Assembly (NCBI RefSeq): GCF_009792235.1
Contig: NZ_CP046973.1
Location: 2,294,001 to 2,358,000 of the forward strand
Length of the DNA stretch: 64,000 bases
Source: Microcystis aeruginosa FD4
GTDB lineage: Bacteria; Cyanobacteriota; Cyanobacteriia; Cyanobacteriales; Microcystaceae
Reading direction: 5' to 3'
The notes under the pieces are model-generated. The model was not told where the DNA came from. It saw only the letters and a list, made by a program, of their open reading frames with translations, and searched no databases. Made by a program: the position numbers and the translations under genes. This document shows positions 33,067-41,621 of the stretch, one piece after another (positions within the stretch are counted from its first letter, which is position 1; each line of letters begins with the position of its first letter).

Positions 33067-34517
33067 CATTGGTGTCAACTTAAGGGAAGAGGTTCCCATA
33101 TTTGTCGATGGAGAGCCTCTTTCTCTCGATGTCGCTGACGTTCAGCTTTAATCAGTCCAAAAAGTTGAGCGCGTTCGGCTAAATAGCTTATTACATCTGG
33201 GTTTTCGCCCCGAAAGAAAGCCTTCGCTACATAGTAAAGGCTTCTAAAAACCATCTCGACAGAAATTTTTTCTTGCGGCTGATGGAGAGCTACAGCCACA
33301 TCTTGAACTATCTGAGTGAGAACAGTATAGAAAATCAAGGTAGTGAGAATTTGGATTTGTACGCCGTTAGTGTGTCCAACCCATAAATAGGTCAGTCCTA
33401 AGAGTCGCTTAGTTAAGAGAAAAGCTTCTTCTATCTGCCATCTTCTTCTATACAAATCACCAACTTCCTCAGCAGATAGTTGTTCAGAATCAAGCACATT
33501 TTTCAAATAATCATACCAAGTATTTCCCCAAAGAACTGAGACTAATCTGACGGTCGAATGGCAAGGATTAGAGCGATACTGACCGAGGGTAATAATCTCA
33601 TCTCGGTAAAGTTTTCCTGCGGACAAAACTTGCTTTATTTGGTAAGATGTTTTCCCCCTCATGCGGGTAAGAAAATATTTTCCTTCCTTAGTAAATTGGT
33701 CAAACCACGGAAAACTAAAAAAGCCTAGGTCAACGACTAGCAAGCCTGATGTAGGTAGCTCATTTATTAATTGTTCTGCCCATACTTTATCGTTACATCT
33801 CTCATTTTTCTGATACCATCCTGTCACAGGTACTTGCGTAAATGCCTCAACAATCATCATTATTCTTCCAGCCAATTTCCCAGATTCTTTCTCGGAAGCT
33901 TTCAGCCTTTTCCTCAGATGCTCTAGGGTTGAGCCATCGGCTATCCAAATAACACTGAATTTTTATCTCACCTTTTGCCATTTCTCAGCTAGGCTAATTT
34001 TCCCTGACATTTCTTTTCTTTTTTCTCAAATATTTCTCAGCAGCAATACCAAGATTTCCTTAGGTAAGCTCATCAATCTTTTGGATACAGCTTGCTTACT
34101 TACTTTTAGAGGTTCTACCCAGAGTAATCCTTCCTCTTTTAAGACTCTTACAGCTTCACTTAATCCCGCTATCTGGCGATAGACTAAGCTATCCAATAAG
34201 GCGACCACCACGGGTAAGGTTAATAATCTATCTCTCATGATTTTTTCATGATTTCCTCGCATATATTTTAGCGGCGTAAATAATCTTGGCTCTAGGTATT
34301 TTTTAAGTTCTTCTATTACTTGTGGGATTTCTGGGCTTGGGCATTGATGTGGTCGCCGCAAATCTGGATTCCCCTGTTTTCTCGGTCGTTGCTTAGAGCG
34401 CTTTTTCACTGACCCACCTCTGACTTCTCCGCCTTATTTTACCATTTTTTACTGCCTTCCTCTTGGATAATCAGCTACTTTTTATAATTAAGCTTCTTGC
34501 TTAAGTTGACACCAATG
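33067..34517 (-). mobile_element. IS4-family insertion sequence with 9-bp target duplication
   Basis: 1451 bp. Terminal inverted repeats CATTGGTGTCAACTTAAG and its perfect complement at the right end. It is flanked by the direct duplication GCAGGCAGT (33058-33066 and 34518-34526). It has inserted into dispersed repeat D, whose uninterrupted version is at 13058-13168. The transposase gene is broken, so the element is probably not self-mobile. Confidence 0.9.
33075..34409 (-). pseudogene. IS4-family transposase, interrupted
   Basis: The N-terminal part (34026-34409, 127 aa) begins MKKRSKQRPRKQGNPDLRRP and stops at 34026. The catalytic part continues in another frame: WIADGSTLEHLRKRLKASEK near 33930 (first Asp), VVDLGFFSFPWFDQF (second Asp) and YRRRWQIEEAFLLTKRLLGL (the IS4 Y-R-E-K signature, here YRRRWQIEE). 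At least one stop and one frame change lie between 33960 and 34030. Confidence 0.85.
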
Positions 34518-34622
34518 GCAGGCAGTGCGCCCCTACCATTGGTGCAATAATATTGTTTATTGTAGGGGCGAATTGCATTCACCCTCTTTGAATAACTTCT
34601 GCTGCTCACCTATAGGTGAGGG
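34518..34622. repeat. dispersed repeat D, right part after the IS4
   Basis: Continues the repeat split by the IS4: GCGCCCCTACCATTGG, GGGGCGAATTGCATTC, and the palindrome CTCACCTATAGGTGAG at about 34606-34621. The left part, 33001-33066, has a further GGGGCGAATTGCATTCGCCC unit, so the locus held two tandem modules before insertion. Confidence 0.75.
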
Positions 34623-34695
34623 AAAGTCACAAAATTGAGATGCAGCTGATAATTTTCGGGAAATATAGTCTTTAAAGCCTTGTCTGGCAAGACTC

Positions 34696-34800
34696 CTACG
34701 AATGATAAGCGCTGATTATCACACAAAGTCGAGGAGAGCCAATAATTTTAATTTCCTCCTCGCCTAATCCATAGAGTTTATTGCTTGCTTGTCCTGACAT
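34696..34800 (-). pseudogene. possible C-terminal fragment of a type II restriction-modification protein
   Basis: 35 codons: MSGQASNKLYGLGEEEIKII, then GSPRL and a stop. NKLYGLxEEEIxII is the usual last helix of Eco57I-like and related DNA methylase/restriction proteins. Nothing else of such a gene is seen nearby. Short, so low confidence. The remaining sequence from 34801 to 34873 shows no gene. Confidence 0.35.
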
Positions 34801-34873
34801 GGCCGATTATCCTAGGTTCGAGGACGACTCGAATTCTGGTACAGGGGAATTAAGGGAGGGATTAACTGCGGGA

Positions 34874-35845
34874 TTACAAGAGAGGAGTTTGGGGGATGGG
34901 GTGAGAGATAGCGAGAATTTTTGCTAATTTTGAGCGAGTTTTCTCGATTTCTCCCTCTAACAATCCCGTGATAGTTTTGCCAGTTTTCACTAAAAGAAAA
35001 GCTTGGTCACTGCAAGGGGTTAGGATCAGATGACCCTGGGGACTGCGAATAGCAATTTGTTCCAGATCAGACCAGCTTAATTCCTCTTTTGTGTTATTGG
35101 CAAGATAGAGCATTGTTCCTGCTAAGATTAAAGCGCTATTCTGTTCCATGCCGCTCGAATCAGTCAAAGGTTGACCCTGGGGAGAAACAAGCATGATTGC
35201 CTCGATAGCGAGCGGTTTTTCGGCTAATTCTTGCAGGATTTTGGCAACTTCTGCCTGGTAATTTGGTTCCCTAGGCAAGGTATTTTTAGAGTTATCATAG
35301 TTATTATCGGTGGGATGTTGTCGTTCTTTGGTTTCTTTCGAGGAGATAAACCATTGTAGGGGTTTTTCTTCCCGCAGTTGCCGGTGGCTAAACAGACGAA
35401 TATCTTTAGAAAGTTTAATCCCCAATTCAAAGGCCTTGGCATGATAATTGTCTGCTAAAACCACGGTGTCAAGGGAGATTTCAGCCTCATCTCTGGAAAT
35501 ACGTTTTAGGGGACCCGCTTCTAGACAGGCAAGGATTTTAACCAGTTGTTTCGAGTCGAGTAGCTCCTGTAAATAATAACAATGAAAGTAGGGGATATCC
35601 CCACGACCAAATTCATCCTTACCATCGTTAATTAACCAACCAAAGAGGGTATTATGGGAGTCAATTTGATGGACATAGACTCCTTTAAAGTTCCCGTCTG
35701 GAGGATTATAGTTGTCCCATAACTGAGAGACTATATGTTGATAAAAAACCTCTTGAATCCCTAGGGGGACATTGGCACCAGCGATATATTTAAATCCCAG
35801 TTGTGAGAAACTGCTATAAATCAGTTGTTCAACGATAAAAGACAT
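34874..35845 (-). CDS. GTPase-associated protein with C-terminal roadblock/LC7-like domain
   Basis: 323 aa. The C-terminal half (about 200-310) reads IEAIMLVSPQGQPLTDSSGM, then ALILAGTMLYLAN and HLILTPCSDQAFLLVKTGKT, the pattern of a roadblock/LC7 domain, which in MglB-type proteins regulates small GTPases. The N-terminal half (IVEQLIYSSFSQLGFKYIAG, GWLINDGKDEFGRGDIPYFH) resembles N-terminal adaptor domains reported in GTPase-associated systems; that match is from memory and uncertain. The small GTPase gene lies 268 bp upstream on the same strand. Confidence 0.65.
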   Translation of the reverse strand: MSFIVEQLIYSSFSQLGFKYIAGANVPLGIQEVFYQHIVSQLWDNYNPPDGNFKGVYVHQIDSHNTLFGWLINDGKDEFGRGDIPYFHCYYLQELLDSKQLVKILACLEAGPLKRISRDEAEISLDTVVLADNYHAKAFELGIKLSKDIRLFSHRQLREEKPLQWFISSKETKERQHPTDNNYDNSKNTLPREPNYQAEVAKILQELAEKPLAIEAIMLVSPQGQPLTDSSGMEQNSALILAGTMLYLANNTKEELSWSDLEQIAIRSPQGHLILTPCSDQAFLLVKTGKTITGLLEGEIEKTRSKLAKILAISHPIPQTPLL

Positions 35846-36113
35846 GATCTCTAACGTTTAAGCACTCCTGCGCGCTTTTATAAATAATTTTCACACAATT
35901 GTATCTTGTTTCTAGTTTTTGGAGTCGTATTTTAGATCATTTCTCATCAAGACGATGTGTAACCTAATTCGGTATCGACCACCGAAGACCGACTCCCCAA
36001 CCAAAACGAAAACTTTGTACCTCACCATTGAGATAACTGCTATCAGGCAGTCAGCAGATTTTTGAGAGATTTTTTGGCTAATCTTGGTCTAGATGGATCG
36101 GATTGCTGGTCAT

Positions 36114-36860
36114 TTAGGAAATGTTTACCAGTTGTTGATCGATTTGAGACAATAACCAAGACAGGGAGTCTAAAGCTTGATTTGCTTGCAGTGTGCCTTG
36201 CTGGGAATCAATTAAAACTGTTGAGTAAAAAAAACGGTGATCAACTTTTTGCTCTCGCAGTTTTTGCTCTAATTCTTGCACTTTTATTTGTAAGTTTTGC
36301 CAGCATTTTTTGTCCGAGATAACTAGATCACATTTGCTGATAATAATGCCTAAATTAAACTGGATTTTATTATAATTAATTATCTCGATCAAGGTTTGAA
36401 AAATTTTCAGGTAGTTATTAGGCTTCTCTGCATCATTTAATAAACTTGGCGCTTCTAAAAACAGCAAACAAGCATCAGCCTGTAAAGCCATATTGACAAA
36501 AGCTAAATTATAGATTTGACAACTTTCTCCAGGTACATCCCACCAGCGAATTGTCGCCATTTTCTCTGAGCGATCACCGCTATTTTTCTCTAAATTAAAA
36601 TCAAAGTTACTGATTTTTAAAGTGGCGGGGGGATATTGACCTGTTCTAGCGACATAATTGAGAATTTTTTCAATATCTTCTTCGCTTTCTTCCTCTTGAA
36701 ATCTCAAGACAATATTAGCCTGATTTCCCGAAGTTGCTTGATTTTTGAAAGTCTGATAAGATGACGCTAGGAAAACTGTTTTTCCTGCGCCTCTTTGACC
36801 GATACTGAGAACTGTATAAATTTTGTTTTCTTTACTAAGATTTTCCTCATTATTAGTCAT
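36114..36860 (-). CDS. small Ras-like GTPase
   Basis: 248 aa. P-loop SIGQRGAGKTVFLAS at about residues 19-33, a G3-type motif IRWWDVPGES (DxxG as DVPG) near 105, and G4 SKCD near 173. The helices that follow each motif fit the P-loop GTPase fold. The C-terminus is a helical extension. It has no membrane span. With the roadblock-type gene downstream it forms a GTPase/regulator pair like MglA/MglB, which could act in polarity, motility or a defence-type system; none is proven. Confidence 0.8.
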   Translation of the reverse strand: MTNNEENLSKENKIYTVLSIGQRGAGKTVFLASSYQTFKNQATSGNQANIVLRFQEEESEEDIEKILNYVARTGQYPPATLKISNFDFNLEKNSGDRSEKMATIRWWDVPGESCQIYNLAFVNMALQADACLLFLEAPSLLNDAEKPNNYLKIFQTLIEIINYNKIQFNLGIIISKCDLVISDKKCWQNLQIKVQELEQKLREQKVDHRFFYSTVLIDSQQGTLQANQALDSLSWLLSQIDQQLVNIS

Positions 36861-37205
36861 TTTAAACCTCTAAATAAATTGAATGAAAACAACAGAGAAG
36901 AAAAACTGACTTGAGATTAGTTAATCTTCTTGGCTCAACAATTACAGTTATTTTAACAGTAATTGAACTTGCTCTGACTGCTTGAGATGGAAATTTGGAG
37001 ATTAAATTTTCCTGATTTTTAACGACAAAAGCCACAGCAAATCAGTAGAGATTCCCTCGCTATATTCCCAAGCAATCTCACCCATAAGATAATAAACACC
37101 CCCTAAGGCCCTAGGGTAAAGAACTTATATAACTTTTTTAACACAAACGATGATTGTTGTCAATTTAATTCCCCGATTCCCAGATAAAAACTATCGCCAT
37201 CCCCA
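36861..37205. other. gene-free stretch
   Basis: About 345 bp of A/T-rich sequence upstream of the GTPase gene. I see no gene; it should contain the GTPase promoter (reading leftwards) and ends at the terminator of the holin-like gene. Confidence 0.45.
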
Positions 37206-37241
37206 AAAAAATAGAGAGACGTTGTTATAATCAACGTCTCT
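37206..37241 (-). terminator. rho-independent terminator of the holin-like gene
   Basis: A perfect 10-bp stem (AGAGACGTTG / CAACGTCTCT) with a 7-base loop, followed on the minus strand by A then seven T. It lies about 80 bp downstream of the 37324-37665 gene. Confidence 0.88.
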
Positions 37242-37323
37242 AGATCAGCAATTAATGAATCAGGGCAAGCCCAGCTGTTTTAAAAAGAGGATTACTCACT
37301 AATTAACCGAATTATTGCCCACT

Positions 37324-37665
37324 TTAGTCACCGAAAATGCTATTTAAAACTCCTGAAACGATCGAAACTACGATCGAACCAAATAAAGCGGCAAAAAATG
37401 ATTTTACCTCAAAGCCACTGATAAAATAGGAGGCTAAAGAAAAGGAAATGGCATTGACCACAAAAATAAATAACCCTAGGGTCAAAATAGTTAAAGGCAG
37501 GGTAAAAAGAATCAACAGGGGTCTAATAATAGCATTAATTAAACCCAAAGCGACAGCGGCTATCAATGCCACGGTAAAATTTTTAATTTCTATACCGGGT
37601 ACTATTTGCGCTGTAATCAATAAAGAGACGGCGGTAATCAACCAACGGAGGAAAAAAGATAACAT
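37324..37665 (-). CDS. phage-holin superfamily IV-like membrane protein
   Basis: 113 aa, almost entirely hydrophobic with four transmembrane helices (FLRWLITAVSLLITAQIVPG; AVALGLINAIIRPLLILFTL; LGLFIFVVNAISFSLASYFI; AALFGSIVVSIVSGVLNSIF). The INAIIRPLL turn is typical of the family named after phage holins, but chromosomal members are widespread and have no proven lytic role. No phage genes accompany it. Confidence 0.85.
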   Translation of the reverse strand: MLSFFLRWLITAVSLLITAQIVPGIEIKNFTVALIAAVALGLINAIIRPLLILFTLPLTILTLGLFIFVVNAISFSLASYFISGFEVKSFFAALFGSIVVSIVSGVLNSIFGD

Positions 37666-37854
37666 AAGTCCATCCAGCTAAGATAGTTCATCCTCATCTA
37701 TTTTAATCGCTATCGCCACTTAAAGGGGCGGGGGTTTTCGGGGGATGGGAAAGAAAACTAATATTGACTCCTTCTTCTGCTCGAAAACCAGAGAGGGAAC
37801 ATAGTATCGGTTACACTCAATACTGACACTCCCAGAAAAGAGGCAGCACTAAAG

Positions 37855-38217
37855 ATGATATCTAGAAAAAATTTTAGCCTGAGCCAGCAAGGGGGAGCGA
37901 CTGCTATTTTAATGCTGGTGAGTCTGCTTTCTCTACTTTTAGTCCAACCTAGTTTAGCATCTCCATGGCCACCTAATTCGGTAATCGCTGCTGCCCGTCA
38001 AGATTTGAGTCGGAAAACCAAGATATCGGTTAATCGCTTGCAAATTCAAGCAGCACAACCACAAACCTGGCCCGATGGTTGTTTAGGATTAGCTAAACCG
38101 GAAGAATTTTGTACTCAAGCATTAGTGGAAGGATGGCGAATTATTCTGACTAATAACCAAAAAACTTGGGTTTATCGCACCGATAGCAGCGGCGCTAATC
38201 TCCGCTTAGAAAAGTGA
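37855..38217 (+). CDS. secreted protein with C-rich WPDGCLGL motif, hypothetical
   Basis: 120 aa. A signal peptide (residues 14-36, GATAILMLVSLLSLLLVQPS, cut near SLASP). The mature part has a helix VIAAARQDLSRKTKI, then QTWPDGCLGLAKPEEFCTQA and GWRIILTNNQKTWVYRTD, a pattern I recall from conserved cyanobacterial exported proteins of unknown function. Two cysteines could form a disulfide. It is close to the WecB/TagA gene (78 bp) and may share its transcript. Confidence 0.75.
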   Translation: MISRKNFSLSQQGGATAILMLVSLLSLLLVQPSLASPWPPNSVIAAARQDLSRKTKISVNRLQIQAAQPQTWPDGCLGLAKPEEFCTQALVEGWRIILTNNQKTWVYRTDSSGANLRLEK

Positions 38218-38295
38218 ATTTCCCCATTTCCCTTGATCTTTTCCGGCTGCTTTTTGGGCATCCTCAAAGCAGTTGGTCCGGCAGAAGGAGATAAT

Positions 38296-39051
38296 ATGTT
38301 TTTAGCACATCGATCGATTATTGGCACTCGTTTGGATGCCACCAGTTATCAAGATGCTTGCGATCGCATTCAGTCCTGGGTGGAAAATAATCTCTCCTGC
38401 TATATTGTCGCCGCTAACGTCCATGTGGTGATGATGGGTTATTGGCACAAGACCTATCGTCGTCTGATTAATGGCGCTAATCTGGTGACACCGGATGGAA
38501 TGCCTCTCGTCTGGGGATTGCGCTTACTGGGGATTAAACAACAAAGTCGCGTCTATGGTCCTGATCTTATGTTAGCCTGTTGCGATCGAGCTGCCCGCTG
38601 CCAAATCCCCATCTATCTCTACGGTGCCACAGAAACAACCCTAATTCGTCTGCAAGCCAATCTTAGACGGCGTTTTCCTGATTTAATTATCGCTGGCAGC
38701 TATTCCCCCCCTTTTCGTCCCCTCAGCGACGATGAAGAGGCGCAAGATAGGGACAGAATCCAGCAATCTGGCGCTAAATTGGTTTTTGTCGGGTTGGGAT
38801 GTCCCAAACAAGAACAGTGGATGGCCCGACAGCAGGGAAAATTAAAGGCTGTTATGTTAGGAGTCGGCGCCGCTTTTAGTTTCCACAGTGGTGAAGTGTC
38901 TCAAGCACCAGGTTGGGTGATGAAAATCGGCTTAGAATGGCTCTATCGTTTGTTTCAAGAACCAGGTCGTCTCTGGCAACGCTATTTAATTAATAATCCC
39001 AGTTTTTTGCTTCTTTTTGCCCTACAACTCCTGCGAGGCCAGGAAAAGTAA
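38296..39051 (+). CDS. WecB/TagA/CpsF family glycosyltransferase
   Basis: 251 aa from the ATG at 38296, which has AAGGAG 5 bp before it; the frame is open upstream to 38233 but that part is not conserved. Family motifs: NVHVVMMGYW, the core VTPDGMPLVWGLRLLG, YLYGATETT, and VGLGCPKQEQWMARQ. Such enzymes transfer N-acetylmannosamine or N-acetylglucosamine-type sugars to lipid carriers for surface polysaccharides. The acceptor here is unknown. Confidence 0.9.
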   Translation: MFLAHRSIIGTRLDATSYQDACDRIQSWVENNLSCYIVAANVHVVMMGYWHKTYRRLINGANLVTPDGMPLVWGLRLLGIKQQSRVYGPDLMLACCDRAARCQIPIYLYGATETTLIRLQANLRRRFPDLIIAGSYSPPFRPLSDDEEAQDRDRIQQSGAKLVFVGLGCPKQEQWMARQQGKLKAVMLGVGAAFSFHSGEVSQAPGWVMKIGLEWLYRLFQEPGRLWQRYLINNPSFLLLFALQLLRGQEK

Positions 39052-39139
39052 ACGGTAATCCAGTCAACAGCCCTCAACTATCGTTAAGATGGATAGGAGA
39101 AGGCAAAGTTTTATCTACGTTTAGGAGTTCCTGCTAACG

Positions 39140-39496
39140 ATGACACAAGCTACTCAGACTCAAGGAAAAGGAATTTTACTCAGTGAGGCCGCCCTCAAAC
39201 ACCTTACCACGCTCAAAGAGCAACAGGGTAAGGATTTATGTCTGCGCGTGGGTGTGCGTCAAGGTGGTTGTTCGGGAATGTCCTATATGATGGATTTTGA
39301 GCATCCTAGCAATATTAGCCCCCAAGATGAGGTTTTCGATTACGATGGCTTCAAAATTGTCTCTGATAAAAAAAGTCTGCTCTATCTCTACGGTCTCATG
39401 TTAGATTACAGCAACGCGATGATCGGCGGCGGTTTCCAATTCACTAATCCCAACGCCAGTCAAACCTGCGGTTGTGGTAAGTCTTTCGGCGTTTAA
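39140..39496 (+). CDS. IscA/SufA/ErpA-type iron-sulfur cluster carrier
   Basis: 118 aa. The three conserved cysteines are in VRQGGCSGMSYM (about residue 47) and QTCGCGKSF at the C-terminus. A-type carrier proteins hold iron or [2Fe-2S]/[4Fe-4S] clusters for delivery to apoproteins. Full length and intact. The N-terminus MTQATQTQGKGILLSEAALK is typical for cyanobacterial members. A single gene with its own upstream region. Confidence 0.93.
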   Translation: MTQATQTQGKGILLSEAALKHLTTLKEQQGKDLCLRVGVRQGGCSGMSYMMDFEHPSNISPQDEVFDYDGFKIVSDKKSLLYLYGLMLDYSNAMIGGGFQFTNPNASQTCGCGKSFGV

Positions 39497-39858
39497 TATT
39501 TCTCCAGGGTGATACCTTTCACCCCCGCCTCCCAGAGGCGATTTTTTTTGGCCAAAACCCTTGACAAAATCGGAAACTTGCCTTACCCTTTTTGTAGGGT
39601 GGGAATCCGTGCCTGCCTGCAAACTCTTCATTGGTACATTTAAAAACGGTATAGACCGATAGGCTATTCTGGCAACATGAGGATAAAGTCTAGGTGAGTC
39701 GCTGGTCGGAGAGAGGAATGTAAAGATATATTAAAATATATCTATTTTAGGATAGAGTTCGGAGGGGAGGGGGCAAAATTTCATTATCTTCCCTGCATAA
39801 GCTGGCTGACCCAGCTGCGAGGAAAGCGTTCCCACTTGTAAAAATCCTTTACTTTCTC
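39497..39858. other. leader region of the PEP-CTERM gene with hairpins
   Basis: No gene. From 39720 there are three foldable pieces in a row: AGATATAT / ATATATCT, AGCTGG / CCAGCT at about 39798-39814, and GGAA / TTCC just after, ending 25-30 bp before the ATG. No known riboswitch class is recognised. Confidence 0.4.
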
Positions 39859-41379
39859 ATGAATATTAATAACTTGTCTAATTCGTTGCTTGCAAGCGCC
39901 GCACTTGGACTGGCGACTGCTCTTAGTGCCTTGTCACCGCAAGTGGCCCAGGCACAGGTAGGGGCGGTGATCTTTAACAATGCCGATCCATCTCTGGCCT
40001 CCGTCGCTCTTGGTGTCAATGATGCCGGTCATCTGAATTTTTCAGCTCCATTAGGCTTCGGTCCCGTCAATGCAGGGGCGACCGGCTTGTCCTATCGCTT
40101 CCCCGATGGAACCTGGCGGGATGCCACCTCCCCAGGTTGTCTCTGTGAAGGATGGGGCGTGGCTGTCACCGATCCGTTTGGCAGCCGCGTGGCTGGTTGG
40201 GTGAATCAATCTTCAGGCAGCGGAGGGCTGACGGGGGGGTCTTTTGGTTCCACGACCACAACAGCCTCCTCTTTCATTCAATTGGCCGACTATCCCGTTG
40301 ACATTGGGCACTTCTACGGTGTTTCCTTAGTCCCCAATGTGTTTCAAGGCAACGTCACCATCACAAACAGCGGCACGGAAACAGTTACTGATCTGGTTTA
40401 TCGCCGCGTGATAGATTGGGATGTGCCACCCGCTGAGTTTTTTGAGTATGTGAGCCACTTTGGGGTGGAAAGCAATCTCGAATCCGCCGGTGGCAAGGTG
40501 CGCTTTGCCAGCAACAACGGCTTCGCCAGTTCAGATCCGCGCTCAGACCCAGGAGAAATTTTTCTCTCCGATTCTTCAATCAATGTTGATTTCTTCCAAA
40601 AAGGATCGGCAGACCAAGGTTCCGTCTTTGATTTTGCCTTTGGTGATCTGGCCCCGGGTGAGTCCCGCACCTTCAATATCTTCTATGGAGCGGCTGCCAA
40701 TCTCGCCGATGCCCAAGCGGCGATAGCGAAGCTTAAGCCAGATGTATGGTCCTTCGGTCAGTCCGCGAATTCAAGCTATATCCCACCAGAGGAACCAGTT
40801 GCCCCAGAGGAGCCAGTTGCCCCAGAGGAGCCAGTTGCTCCCGACGAGCCGGTTGATCTATCAATAGGTTTGCCAGTTGCTCCCGACGAGCCGGTTGATC
40901 TATCAATAGGTTTGCCAGTAGTTGAGAAATTCGCACCCGACTTTTGGTGGAAGTGGAAGAACACCCCCGCCGATGACTTGCCCACCTTTCTCTTTGCCTT
41001 TGGTGGTGTAGGTGGGGTGGAGCCTGGTACCACCCCTGGAGAGCAGGTGCTGCCTTTCGTACCAGCACCAGGCGAATTCGTTTTCCCTGCTCCCACCCCC
41101 CCCTATTGGTCTGACCCACCTTTTGTCCCAGAAGTTGGCTACTATCTTGGCTCGGGTGGGTCTTCCAGCGTCAAACCCATCTTCCTTCCCATCTCCCTTG
41201 ATTTCACACCCAAGGAAGATAGTCTAGTCAAAGCTGGGCCACTGACGATGAAAGCGGTTCCCGAACCCAATTCTCTTCTTGGGTTGGTTGCCCTCGGTAC
41301 TCTCGGCGCAGCTTCAACCCTCAAGCACAAACTCAAACCCTCCCAATCCACCACAAAAGAAACCACAAAAGTCGGCTAA
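39859..41379 (+). CDS. PEP-CTERM sorting-domain protein, 506 aa
   Basis: A signal peptide (residues 8-33, SLLASAALGLATALSALSPQ to AQAQ), a beta-rich extracellular domain, and the C-terminal sorting signal VPEPNSLLGLVALGTLGAAS followed by a basic tail (KHKLKPS). PEP-CTERM proteins are processed by exosortase and exposed at the surface or released into the extracellular matrix. Residues 312-356 are tandem repeats: APEEPV units and two copies of a 17-residue unit containing DEPVDLSIGLPV. The repeats are also near-perfect in DNA, so copy number may vary. A large hairpin follows. Confidence 0.88.
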   Translation: MNINNLSNSLLASAALGLATALSALSPQVAQAQVGAVIFNNADPSLASVALGVNDAGHLNFSAPLGFGPVNAGATGLSYRFPDGTWRDATSPGCLCEGWGVAVTDPFGSRVAGWVNQSSGSGGLTGGSFGSTTTTASSFIQLADYPVDIGHFYGVSLVPNVFQGNVTITNSGTETVTDLVYRRVIDWDVPPAEFFEYVSHFGVESNLESAGGKVRFASNNGFASSDPRSDPGEIFLSDSSINVDFFQKGSADQGSVFDFAFGDLAPGESRTFNIFYGAAANLADAQAAIAKLKPDVWSFGQSANSSYIPPEEPVAPEEPVAPEEPVAPDEPVDLSIGLPVAPDEPVDLSIGLPVVEKFAPDFWWKWKNTPADDLPTFLFAFGGVGGVEPGTTPGEQVLPFVPAPGEFVFPAPTPPYWSDPPFVPEVGYYLGSGGSSSVKPIFLPISLDFTPKEDSLVKAGPLTMKAVPEPNSLLGLVALGTLGAASTLKHKLKPSQSTTKETTKVG

Positions 41380-41412
41380 ATTGCCCACAAAAATACAATA
41401 AATTTCCCCTTC

Positions 41413-41467
41413 ATTCAGTCAATTGAGGGGGGGTATTTTTTGGTATTCCTCCCTCAATTGACTGAAT
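41413..41467 (+). terminator. large hairpin after the PEP-CTERM gene
   Basis: ATTCAGTCAATTGAGGG pairs perfectly with CCCTCAATTGACTGAAT (17 bp) around a 21-base loop. It starts 33 bp after the stop. There is no clean T-run after the stem; the loop holds GTATTTTTTGG. It could stabilise or terminate the transcript. Confidence 0.55.
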
Positions 41468-41546
41468 CCGGTTATTAAAGACTGATTATTTATTCCCCCT
41501 TTTGCCTCTTGCCTCTTGCATAAGTGCCTGTCCTGATCTGTAGATC

Positions 41547-41597
41547 TGGCTGAATAAATCTAAAAACCTTGTTGGCTAAGACTTTTAGACTTTTTGT
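41547..41597. mobile_element. MITE-A remnant cut by IS1
   Basis: GGCTGAATAAATCTAAAAAC through ACTTTTAGACTTTTT matches the first 50 bases of MITE-A copy 3 and then ends exactly where the IS1-family left end begins. The rest of the MITE is absent on the far side, so a deletion accompanied or followed the insertion. Confidence 0.75.
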
Positions 41598-41621
41598 CGG
41601 CGTTGCATAATAGAGATATGA

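Noticed and set aside
37324..37665. Holin-like gene as evidence for a prophage
   Set aside because: No phage structural, lysis or integrase genes are nearby, and chromosomal members of this family are common.
40733..41119. Minus-strand frames inside the PEP-CTERM gene
   Set aside because: They mirror the G+C-rich repeats of the real gene; codon use and repeats come from the plus-strand protein.
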